Assembly (NCBI GenBank): GCA_017555465.1
Contig: JAFZGH010000315.1
Coordinates: forward strand, 1 to 14,005
Direction of reading: 5' to 3'
Source of the DNA: Akkermansia sp.
GTDB taxonomy: Bacteria; Verrucomicrobiota; Verrucomicrobiia; Verrucomicrobiales; Akkermansiaceae
DNA: 14,005 nt
Shown: piece after piece, positions 8,389 to 13,799 of the stretch
Layout of the letters: every line of letters starts with the position of its first letter
How positions within the stretch are numbered: the first letter of the stretch is position 1
Made by a program: the position numbers and the translations under genes
Notes under the pieces: generated by a model
Database searches by the model: none
Seen by the model: only the letters and a program-made list of their open reading frames with translations
What the model was told of the DNA's origin: nothing

Positions 8389-8931
8389 TCAGACACACAT
8401 CCCCACACGCAGCGCCGCCACCTGCTCCTCCTTACCCAGAGCCACGCCAAGCGCAAAACCGAATTCGAGCGCTGCACCAGGGCCACGGCCAGTCACCAGC
8501 AAACCATCTGTCACAGCCGGCTCTGCCACCACCTCTGCGGCAGATTTCAAGTCACCCTCCACCCCGGGGTAGCAGGTGCAACGGCGGCCCTGGAGCACTC
8601 CGGCTGCCTCCAGCGCGATGGGCGCAGCACAGATTGCCGCCACCAACTTACCGGCGGCATTCATCTCCCTCACCAACGCCAGCACAGCCGGGGTATCGCG
8701 CAGCAACCAGGAGGCAGGCCCGCCCGGCAGAATAATGCCGTCGTAATCCTCTGCCTTCACATCCACCAGCAGCATATCGGCCTGCATCACCATGCCGTGC
8801 GCACCCTCCACGGCACGTCCCTTCACACCTGCCGTGGTCACAGGAATATCCAGACGGCGCAGAATATCAACAGGAGCAGTCAGTTCAATCTCCTCAAATC
8901 CGGGAGCCATCAGCACTAGCATGGGTTTCAT
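8389..8931 (-). CDS. DJ-1/PfpI (YajL-like) family protein
   Basis: 180 aa in the class I glutamine amidotransferase-like fold. The DJ-1 hallmarks are present: GFEEIELTAPVDILRR with the conserved Glu at E16, ILPGGPASWLL (67-77), and the nucleophile elbow AAICAAPIAL with Cys C101. Position 121, where human DJ-1 has its third active-site residue H126, is Tyr (CTCYPGV); YajL-type proteins also lack this His, which argues against a classical His-dependent protease or amidotransferase. Family members have been linked to protein or metabolite protection from carbonyl and oxidative stress; the exact role here is open. An ORF extends 52 codons further upstream to 9087, but that tail has low-complexity Gly/Phe and no family match, and a good promoter places transcription start exactly at the internal ATG. 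Confidence 0.88.
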   Translation of the reverse strand: MKPMLVLMAPGFEEIELTAPVDILRRLDIPVTTAGVKGRAVEGAHGMVMQADMLLVDVKAEDYDGIILPGGPASWLLRDTPAVLALVREMNAAGKLVAAICAAPIALEAAGVLQGRRCTCYPGVEGDLKSAAEVVAEPAVTDGLLVTGRGPGAALEFGFALGVALGKEEQVAALRVGMCV

Positions 8932-8937
8932 GCCTGC

Positions 8938-8966
8938 ATCATACCCGCCTCCAATGCCCCCGTCAA
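8938..8966 (-). promoter_or_regulatory. Promoter of the DJ-1 family gene; predicted leaderless
   Basis: On the minus strand TTGACG (8966-8961), 17 bp, TATGAT (8943-8938). Six bases separate the -10 from the start codon, so the predicted first transcribed base is the A of the ATG at 8931. This supports the internal start. Confidence 0.6.
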
Positions 8967-9081
8967 GTCGGAAGAAGTTCCCCCCATCGGCAAATAAAGC
9001 TCCCGCCCCACACATCAACACAAGATATTGTATAGGTCTAAAAAAAGTTATAGTAAATCTTGCGAATCGATGAATTTTTGC

Positions 9082-9110
9082 TTGCATGAAGTGCCAGGAA
9101 TCGGTAAAAT
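9082..9110 (+). promoter_or_regulatory. dnaN promoter
   Basis: TTGCAT (9082-9087), 17 bp, TAAAAT (9105-9110). Predicted transcription start near 9117 gives an 18-nt leader that just contains the Shine-Dalgarno. The DNA upstream (9020-9080) is distinctly AT-rich, with a weaker second candidate pair at 9028-9033 and 9049-9054 (15-bp spacer). Confidence 0.6.
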
Positions 9111-9120
9111 GTGCTCAACA

Positions 9121-9128
9121 AAGGAGGT
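9121..9128 (+). promoter_or_regulatory. Strong Shine-Dalgarno of dnaN
   Basis: AAGGAGGT lies 6 nt before ATG 9135 and selects it over the in-frame GTG at 9111. It is the only near-perfect Shine-Dalgarno in front of a gene in this window. Confidence 0.85.
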
Positions 9129-9134
9129 ATTTCG

Positions 9135-10220
9135 ATGAAATTCGCACTCGCAAAACAAGTTCTGCTTGATGGCATCAATAAAGTGGCCGGCGTGGTATCC
9201 ACGCGTCCCAGCATGCCCATTCTTTCCAACGTGCTGCTGGAAGCTGCCGATGGCGAGCTGAAGCTCACCACCACCAGCATGGAGCTGACCATCGTGACCA
9301 AGGTGCCCTGCATCGTGGAGAAGGCCGGCGCCATCACCCTGCCCGCCAAGAAGCTGCAGAGCATCATCCGCGAGCTGCGCGATGGCGAAGTGAGCATCGA
9401 GGTGAGCAACACCGTGGCCACCATCCGCTGCAACCGCGCCCAGTTCAAGCTCAACGGCCTGCCTGCCAACGAATTCCCCGGTCTGCCCGTATTCAAGGAA
9501 GCCCGCGAGTTCAAGGTGCAGCAGGGCGTGCTCAACAAGGGCTTTGCCTTCACGGAATTCGCCATCTCCAACGACGGCACACGCTACGTGCTCAACGGCA
9601 TCTACACCTGCTTCCAGGATGGCAAGCTCACCCTCGTGGCCACCGATGGCCGCCGCCTTGCCCTGTTTGAGAGCGAGCTGGAGTTCCCGGAATCCCAGGA
9701 AGTATGCATCGACATTCCCAGCCGCGCCGTGGCCGAAGTACACCGCCTGCTGGGCGACAACGGCGATGTGATGATCCGCATCACCAGCAACCAGGCTTCC
9801 TTCGATTTCGATGACACCCTGCTCATCACCAAGCTCATTGACGGCAACTACCCGAACTACCGCCAGGTGATTCCCAGCCGTTACAACGAGCGCGTGGTCA
9901 TCCCCGCCGCCGAGCTGCAGAGCGCCGTGCGCCGCGTCTCCCTGCTCTCCTCCGAGAAGACCAACACCGTGAGCTTCCGCTTCACCCCCGGTGTCATGTC
10001 CGTGCAGTCCAGCGCCAACATGGGCGAAGCCAATGAAGAAGTGCCGATTGACTACAACGGCCGCGAGATTTCCATCTCCTTCAACGCCGACTATGTGCTT
10101 GCCCCGCTCAAGTCCGTGGGCGACCAGGATGTGTGCATCGACCTCATCGACACCTCCAGCCCCGGCGTGATGCGCGTGGCAGATGAGTTCCTGTATGTGC
10201 TCATGCCCATCCGCGTGTAA
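9135..10220 (+). CDS. dnaN: DNA polymerase III beta subunit (sliding clamp)
   Basis: 361 aa, the usual clamp length. The homodimeric ring holds the replicative polymerase on DNA and recruits many partners through a hydrophobic cleft. Visible signatures are MKFALAKQVLLDGINKVAGVVSTRPSMPILSN at the N-terminus, TLVATDGRRLALF in the middle domain, LLITKLIDGNYPNYRQVIP, and the C-terminal strand EFLYVLMPIRV, which contributes to the partner-binding cleft. Three tandem clamp domains of about 120 aa are expected and the length allows them. Neither dnaA nor recF adjoins it, unlike the common dnaA-dnaN-recF order. It appears to be a single-gene unit with its own promoter, optimal Shine-Dalgarno and downstream terminator, consistent with steady high expression. 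Confidence 0.98.
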   Translation: MKFALAKQVLLDGINKVAGVVSTRPSMPILSNVLLEAADGELKLTTTSMELTIVTKVPCIVEKAGAITLPAKKLQSIIRELRDGEVSIEVSNTVATIRCNRAQFKLNGLPANEFPGLPVFKEAREFKVQQGVLNKGFAFTEFAISNDGTRYVLNGIYTCFQDGKLTLVATDGRRLALFESELEFPESQEVCIDIPSRAVAEVHRLLGDNGDVMIRITSNQASFDFDDTLLITKLIDGNYPNYRQVIPSRYNERVVIPAAELQSAVRRVSLLSSEKTNTVSFRFTPGVMSVQSSANMGEANEEVPIDYNGREISISFNADYVLAPLKSVGDQDVCIDLIDTSSPGVMRVADEFLYVLMPIRV

Positions 10221-10252
10221 TCTGATACAAGTTTTTTCAAGGTGATACAGCT

Positions 10253-10288
10253 GAGGAGTGGCCGACGAAAGTCCGCCGCTCCTCTTTG
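10253..10288 (+). terminator. Probable dnaN terminator
   Basis: GAGGAGTGGCCGA (10253-10265) pairs with TCCGCCGCTCCTC (10272-10284), with one G-U wobble and one C-C mismatch, around a 6-nt loop. A short TTTGT follows. Stem is GC-rich; the weak T-tract lowers confidence. Confidence 0.6.
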
Positions 10289-10298
10289 TATTCACGTG

Positions 10299-10345
10299 CA
10301 TCAGCTAATTTCCGGCTAATTACAGCTAAATTAGCCGGAAAAACA
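10299..10345. repeat. 47-bp direct repeat, copy 1 (upstream of fic), with internal palindrome
   Basis: Identical over 47 bp to 11694-11740. Inside it TTTCCGGCTAATT (10309-10321) and its reverse complement (10329-10341) form perfect 13-bp arms around a 7-nt loop. GCTAA occurs three times in direct orientation at about 11-bp intervals (10304, 10315, 10326). The copy ends directly before the fic -35 box at 10346, where an operator would lie. Confidence 0.95.
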
Positions 10346-10373
10346 TTGACAGCATCTCTCAATCTGCTATCAT
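10346..10373 (+). promoter_or_regulatory. fic promoter with consensus -35 and extended -10; predicted leaderless
   Basis: TTGACA (10346-10351), 16 bp, TATCAT (10368-10373) preceded by TGC (extended -10). Predicted transcription start is near 10380, one base before the ATG at 10381. The strongest -35 in the window, and it touches the end of the 47-bp repeat. Confidence 0.7.
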
Positions 10374-10380
10374 CGGGGCT

Positions 10381-11703
10381 ATGAAGCCGCGCCCCAAAGC
10401 CCCCCGGATAGAAGAATACATCGCCCGGTCAGACATTGATCTGGTGCAGGTACTGCTACACTCTGCCGGAGAGGCAAACCGGGTCGACCGATATCTGAGC
10501 TGGGGTGAACTGCGATACCGCCGGGCTCCTGCACCGCTGAACAGTGAAGCATGGTGGGTGGGACTCAAACTACACCGCATGCAGGCGCGCCAGAACATTC
10601 CTCTGCATGATAAGAAAGGAACAGCTTTCAGCTACAGCGTTACACGCATGATGCAGGCACTCCTGCATAAAATCGACATGCAGGGAGGCGGCAACATACA
10701 TACCAACTGTCAGAATCATCTGGACGAAGCAGACCGCAACCGGTATCTGATGACCTCTCTCATGGAAGAAGCCATCATGTCGAGCATGCTGGAGGGTGCC
10801 GTTGTGACACGCGCGGAAGCCAAAGAATTACTCCGCAGCAACCGCCACCCCAGTAATGAGCATGAGTACATGGTTACCAACAACTACCGAACCATGCAGC
10901 TCATCCTGAAATGGAAGGATGAACCGCTTACCGTCTCGCGCATTCTTTCTCTGCACCGCAGCATGACAGAGGGGACAGGTATCCCCAACGAAAAGGTCGG
11001 CGCTCTGCGGACAGACGCAGATAAGGTACGCATCGAATCCACACTTTCCGGCGAAGTGATACACATTCCACCAGCTGCAGAGCAACTGCCGCAGCGTCTG
11101 GAAGCCCTGTGCGCCTTTGCCAACGACGAGAGCGGAGAATACATCCACCCGGTACTGCGCGCCATTGTGCTGCATTTCTGGCTGGCATACGACCATCCCT
11201 TTGTGGACGGCAACGGACGCACAGCCCGAGCCATATTTTACTGGGCAATGCTTAGAGCGGGCTACTGGTTGTTTGAATACATCTCCATTTCCCAGGAAAT
11301 CTACCGGCATGCCAAGCTCTACTACCAGGCTTTTACCAATAGCGAGGAGGACGATAACGACCTGAATTATTTCCTCACCCACCAGCTCAACTGCATTCTT
11401 CAGTCTATCGGTAGCCTCATGACCTACCTGCACCAGAGAACAGAAGAGCAGCACCAGCTGACCGAACAGCTCAGAAACCGCCCCGATTTCAACCACCGCC
11501 AGAAAGCCCTGCTGGCGCAGCTGCTCAAAAACCCGGATAGGCGCACAACGGTAACGGCACATTGCCGGGAATTCAATACCGTCCGCCAGACGGCCCGAAC
11601 CGACCTGAATGCCTTGGTGCAGGCAGGCATGCTCAACATGCACAAGGAAGGTAAGGAATTTGTCTATCTCCCGGTCAAGGGACTCGGTACCCTCATCAGC
11701 TAA
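10381..11703 (+). CDS. Class II Fic-domain protein (predicted AMP transferase) with C-terminal winged helix
   Basis: 440 aa. The catalytic signature HPFVDGNGRTAR (272-283) is intact, including the His base and the nucleotide-binding Asn/Arg, so nucleotidyl (usually AMP) transfer from ATP to a target hydroxyl is expected. The autoinhibitory motif (S/T)xxxE(G/N) occurs on the N-terminal side as SSMLEG (134-139; E138 would block ATP gamma-phosphate placement), which defines a class II, self-inhibited Fic. Residues about 1-100 are an N-terminal extension typical of the larger Fic proteins. Residues about 370-430 (RTTVTAHCREF, VRQTARTDLNALVQAGMLNM) fit a DeoR/MarR-like winged helix, probably DNA-binding. 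No antitoxin gene adjoins it, which suits an intramolecular inhibitor. The gene is bracketed by two identical 47-bp repeats, the second of which includes its last codons and stop. Target protein unknown. Confidence 0.93.
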   Translation: MKPRPKAPRIEEYIARSDIDLVQVLLHSAGEANRVDRYLSWGELRYRRAPAPLNSEAWWVGLKLHRMQARQNIPLHDKKGTAFSYSVTRMMQALLHKIDMQGGGNIHTNCQNHLDEADRNRYLMTSLMEEAIMSSMLEGAVVTRAEAKELLRSNRHPSNEHEYMVTNNYRTMQLILKWKDEPLTVSRILSLHRSMTEGTGIPNEKVGALRTDADKVRIESTLSGEVIHIPPAAEQLPQRLEALCAFANDESGEYIHPVLRAIVLHFWLAYDHPFVDGNGRTARAIFYWAMLRAGYWLFEYISISQEIYRHAKLYYQAFTNSEEDDNDLNYFLTHQLNCILQSIGSLMTYLHQRTEEQHQLTEQLRNRPDFNHRQKALLAQLLKNPDRRTTVTAHCREFNTVRQTARTDLNALVQAGMLNMHKEGKEFVYLPVKGLGTLIS

Positions 11704-11740
11704 TTTCCGGCTAATTACAGCTAAATTAGCCGGAAAAACA
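11694..11740. repeat. 47-bp direct repeat, copy 2 (3' end of fic), with internal palindrome
   Basis: Perfect match to 10299-10345. Begins inside the last codons of fic, supplies its TAA (11701-11703), and continues 37 bp beyond it. It carries the same 13-bp-arm palindrome (11704-11716 and 11724-11736). Sequence on either side of the two copies does not match, so the repeat borders are sharp. Confidence 0.95.
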
Positions 11741-11769
11741 AAGGAGCGCATCCGGACGATGCGCTCCTT
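11736..11769 (-). terminator. Rho-independent terminator of mrp (possibly also serving fic)
   Basis: AAGGAGCGCATC (11741-11752) and its exact reverse complement (11758-11769) form a 12-bp stem with a 5-nt loop. Read on the minus strand it is followed by TTTGTTTTT, which lies partly in the 47-bp repeat, and it starts about 20 bp after the mrp stop. In the plus direction there is no good T-tract. Confidence 0.8.
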
Positions 11770-11790
11770 ATGCTTTGATTTGAAGTATCT

Positions 11791-12867
11791 TTACTCACCC
11801 AGCGAGCAGGCGAGGGTTTGAGCCACGCCCTCAAAGGCGGCAGCCACGCGGTTGGAGCCTGTATCCTCCAGAGCCACGGGGCGCCCCTGGTCGCCGCCCT
11901 CGCGGGTGCGGATATCCAGCGGAATCTTGCCCAGCATCGGCACGCCGAGCTTCACCGCCTCGCGGTCGCCGCCGTGCTGCCCGAAAATGTAATGGATGCT
12001 CTCATCCGTGGGGCAGATGAAGTAGCTCATATTCTCCACAATGCCCAGAATGGGCACATCCGTGCGCTGGTAGAGACCGATGGCCTTGCGGGCATCGATA
12101 AGCGCCATTTCCTGCGGAGTGGTCACCACCACCACGCCATCCATCTGCACCGTCTGCACAATGGTGAGCTGGATATCGCCCGTGCCGGGAGGCATATCCA
12201 GAATCAGGAAATCCAGCTCGCCCCAATCCGTCTCCTTCAGGAACTGCTGGGTATAGCGCGTGGCCAGCGGACCACGCACCGCCACAGGAGAAGCCTCATC
12301 CATCATAAGCCCCATGGAAAGCAGCTTCACGCCGTGCGCCTGCACCGGGATGAAGCGTTCATCCTCACCGGCATCGGGCAGTTCCTTGGTGCCGAACATG
12401 AGCGCCATGGACGGGCCGTAGATATCAAGGTCGAGCAGGCCGGTGCGGTAGCCCAGGCGGGCCAGTGCCACCGCCAGATTGGCAGAAACCGTGCTCTTAC
12501 CCACGCCGCCCTTGCCGGAAGAAATGCCGATAATGTGCTTCACGCCCGGCAGCGGGGTCTTCCACTTGGCGGGGTCATCCTGCATGGCAGCCTTCTTCTC
12601 CACATCCGGGTTATGGTACTCGATATCCACATCAATGCTCTTCACGCCCTCCATCTCCTTCACCTCAGTCATCACGCTCTGGTAAACAAAGCGGGGCACG
12701 TCCTCATTCTTGCTTTCGATGCGCAGCTCGATACGCACCGCGCCCTCGGCGCTCACCTCAATGTTCTTCACCAGACCAAAGGAGACAATATCGCGGCTGA
12801 ATCCGGGGTATTTCACCGTGGTCAGCGCCGCGCGAATCAGTTCAGGCGTTACTTTTGCTTCACTCAT
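11791..12867 (-). CDS. mrp: Mrp/NBP35-family P-loop ATPase, Fe-S cluster carrier
   Basis: 358 aa; expected to bind and pass on iron-sulfur clusters to apo-proteins in an ATP-dependent way. An N-terminal MIP18/DUF59 domain (about 5-85) precedes the Mrp ATPase domain. The deviant Walker A is SSGKGGVGKST (116-126); LLDLDIYGPSM (144-154) is the switch I region and LILDMPPGTGD (221-231) switch II. The usual CxxC cluster ligand pair after ENMS is incomplete: the sequence is SYFICPTDESIHYIFG, with C285 present and the second Cys position occupied by D288. Bacteroidota-type Mrp proteins also lack this pair, so this is a lineage variant rather than clear decay. The start is supported by the N-terminal domain boundary and by a promoter about 20 nt upstream. 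It is transcribed away from the nitroreductase gene. Confidence 0.94.
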   Translation of the reverse strand: MSEAKVTPELIRAALTTVKYPGFSRDIVSFGLVKNIEVSAEGAVRIELRIESKNEDVPRFVYQSVMTEVKEMEGVKSIDVDIEYHNPDVEKKAAMQDDPAKWKTPLPGVKHIIGISSGKGGVGKSTVSANLAVALARLGYRTGLLDLDIYGPSMALMFGTKELPDAGEDERFIPVQAHGVKLLSMGLMMDEASPVAVRGPLATRYTQQFLKETDWGELDFLILDMPPGTGDIQLTIVQTVQMDGVVVVTTPQEMALIDARKAIGLYQRTDVPILGIVENMSYFICPTDESIHYIFGQHGGDREAVKLGVPMLGKIPLDIRTREGGDQGRPVALEDTGSNRVAAAFEGVAQTLACSLGE

Positions 12868-12893
12868 ATCGTTCAGGGCCCGCAGGCCTTGCT

Positions 12894-12922
12894 ACTATGC
12901 GCCTTCCACCCTGATTTGTCAA
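12894..12922 (-). promoter_or_regulatory. mrp promoter
   Basis: On the minus strand TTGACA (12922-12917), 17 bp, CATAGT (12899-12894). Consensus -35, 4/6 -10. Predicted leader about 20 nt; it has no clear Shine-Dalgarno. Confidence 0.55.
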
Positions 12923-12965
12923 GGTGAAAGCCCGCCAGCAAATTCTGCAAGGGGATGACTTTTTC

Positions 12966-12995
12966 TTTACATCCGGGCAGCTTGCCTGATAGAAT
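12966..12995 (+). promoter_or_regulatory. Extended -10 promoter of the nitroreductase gene; predicted leaderless
   Basis: TTTACA (12966-12971), 18 bp, TAGAAT (12990-12995) preceded by TGA. Predicted transcription start near 13002 is one base before ATG 13003. The other candidate start (ATG 12994) overlaps the -10 itself and would not be transcribed. Confidence 0.55.
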
Positions 12996-13002
12996 GTGGA
13001 AT

Positions 13003-13605
13003 ATGTTCAAGCACATTCTGAAAATCTGCATTGCCACCGCCACCCTGCTGCCCTGCTGGGGCAACGCCTTGACCAAGGAACTGCCCGCCCCTGTGATGAC
13101 GGGCGGCATGCCGCTCATGGAAGCCATTGCCAAGCGCCACAGCGCCCGCGATTTTGACACCACCCGCGCCATCGATGACCAGACACTGGCAGACATCCTG
13201 TGGGTGGCCTGGGGCAAGGGCCTGCACGGCAAGCGCACCATTCCCACCTCGCGCGGGCTGCAGAACATGCAGCTCTTTGTGCTCACCCCCACCGGCACCT
13301 GGGAATACGACGGCATGGCCCACACCCTGCGCAAGGTGAATGACAAGAACCTCATCCCCCTCTGCGAGCGCCAGGACTTTGTCAAAAACGCCCCGCTGCA
13401 CCTGCTCTACACCTGTCTGGACGACCGAGGCGGCGAGAACCACGTGGGCTCGGCCTACCAGAACGTATACCTCTACTGCACCTCCCGCGGGCTCTCCACC
13501 GTTGTGCGCGCCATGATTGACAAAGATGCCCTGAAACGCGAAACCGGACTGCCGGAAAACCACAAGGTTATCGTGCACCAGTGCATCGGCTGGCCTGCCA
13601 ACTGA
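13003..13605 (+). CDS. Exported nitroreductase/SagB-like flavin protein
   Basis: 200 aa. Residues 1-22 (MFKHILKICIATATLLPCWGNA) look like a signal peptide ending in an A-x-A-like site (GNA), so the protein is probably secreted to the periplasm. The mature part fits the short nitroreductase/SagB fold that binds FMN: AIAKRHSARDF (41-51) matches the N-terminal phosphate-binding R-x-S-x-R/D motif, TIPTSRGLQNMQLFVL (79-94) the central SagB-like strand-helix, and GSAYQNVYLYCTSRGLSTV (149-167) the dimer-core helix. The substrate is unknown. Exported members are unusual because most nitroreductases are cytoplasmic; a Cys at 18 does not make a good lipobox. The start at 13003 is chosen because of the signal peptide and the promoter; ATG 12994 adds only three residues. 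Likely single-gene unit, diverging from mrp. Confidence 0.85.
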   Translation: MFKHILKICIATATLLPCWGNALTKELPAPVMTGGMPLMEAIAKRHSARDFDTTRAIDDQTLADILWVAWGKGLHGKRTIPTSRGLQNMQLFVLTPTGTWEYDGMAHTLRKVNDKNLIPLCERQDFVKNAPLHLLYTCLDDRGGENHVGSAYQNVYLYCTSRGLSTVVRAMIDKDALKRETGLPENHKVIVHQCIGWPAN

Positions 13606-13619
13606 CACCAGCCCCTCCC

Positions 13620-13663
13620 AATTCCGATAACCGGGTGCGCTAAAGCCCCGATTATCGGAATTT
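13620..13663 (+). terminator. Probable terminator after the nitroreductase gene
   Basis: AATTCCGATAA (13620-13630) pairs perfectly with 13652-13662; after one mismatch, four more pairs (13632-13635 with 13647-13650) extend the stem around an 11-nt loop. Only ATTT follows, so termination may be weak. It separates the nitroreductase from the symporter promoter. Confidence 0.5.
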
Positions 13664-13677
13664 ATGGCAACTAAAAC

Positions 13678-13706
13678 TTGCCAATAACGGCAGAATGGTG
13701 TAGAGT
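13678..13706 (+). promoter_or_regulatory. Candidate promoter of the symporter gene
   Basis: TTGCCA (13678-13683), 17 bp, TAGAGT (13701-13706). Predicted transcription start near 13713 falls at the first base pairs of the long leader stem (13712-13780), leaving an 87-nt leader before ATG 13800. Confidence 0.45.
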
Positions 13707-13711
13707 TCCGG

Positions 13712-13780
13712 TTAGCACAGGTCGGTTCTGGCGCGTCCGCGCGCGAGAAATCGCGTATCGCGTGCACAAACCTGTGCTGA
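13712..13780 (+). promoter_or_regulatory. Structured 5' leader of the DASS symporter mRNA (possible cis-regulatory RNA)
   Basis: An 11-bp stem (13712-13722 with 13770-13780, one G-U) closes a 47-nt GC-rich interior. That interior can form GCGCG/CGCGC around a UCCG loop (13731-13744) plus CGCG/CGCG (13752-13762), or instead CGCGA/TCGCG around a GAAA tetraloop (13742-13755); these options exclude each other. No Shine-Dalgarno is seen before the start codon. It matches no riboswitch class that I can recognise. Confidence 0.45.
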
Positions 13781-13799
13781 GAACAAAATCCGAACAGCT

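Noticed and set aside
8371..8391. Inverted repeat TGACGC/GCGTCA spanning both convergent stop codons of mnmA and the DJ-1 gene, considered as a two-way terminator
   Set aside because: Stem is only 6 bp with a 9-nt loop, and no T-tract follows in either direction.
8932..9087. 52-codon N-terminal extension of the DJ-1 gene
   Set aside because: Not homologous to the family; a -35/-10 pair lies inside it and places transcription start at the internal ATG.
10223..10249. Two TGATACA copies (10223 and 10243) between dnaN and its terminator
   Set aside because: Short, 20 bp apart and inside the transcribed 3' region; a chance repeat cannot be excluded and nothing else supports an operator.
9048..10301. 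Minus-strand frame of 417 codons opposite dnaN
   Set aside because: His/Gly/Ala-rich low-information translation; mirror of the well-conserved dnaN frame.
10299..11740. Reading the 47-bp pair as a CRISPR array or insertion sequence ends
   Set aside because: Only two copies separated by a full gene, in direct rather than inverted orientation, with no transposase and no further spacers.
11818..12927. Plus-strand frame of 369 codons opposite mrp
   Set aside because: His/Leu-rich translation without any domain; mrp on the other strand is certain.
12967..13767. Minus-strand frame opposite the nitroreductase
   Set aside because: No family features, and it crosses the palindrome and symporter promoter region.
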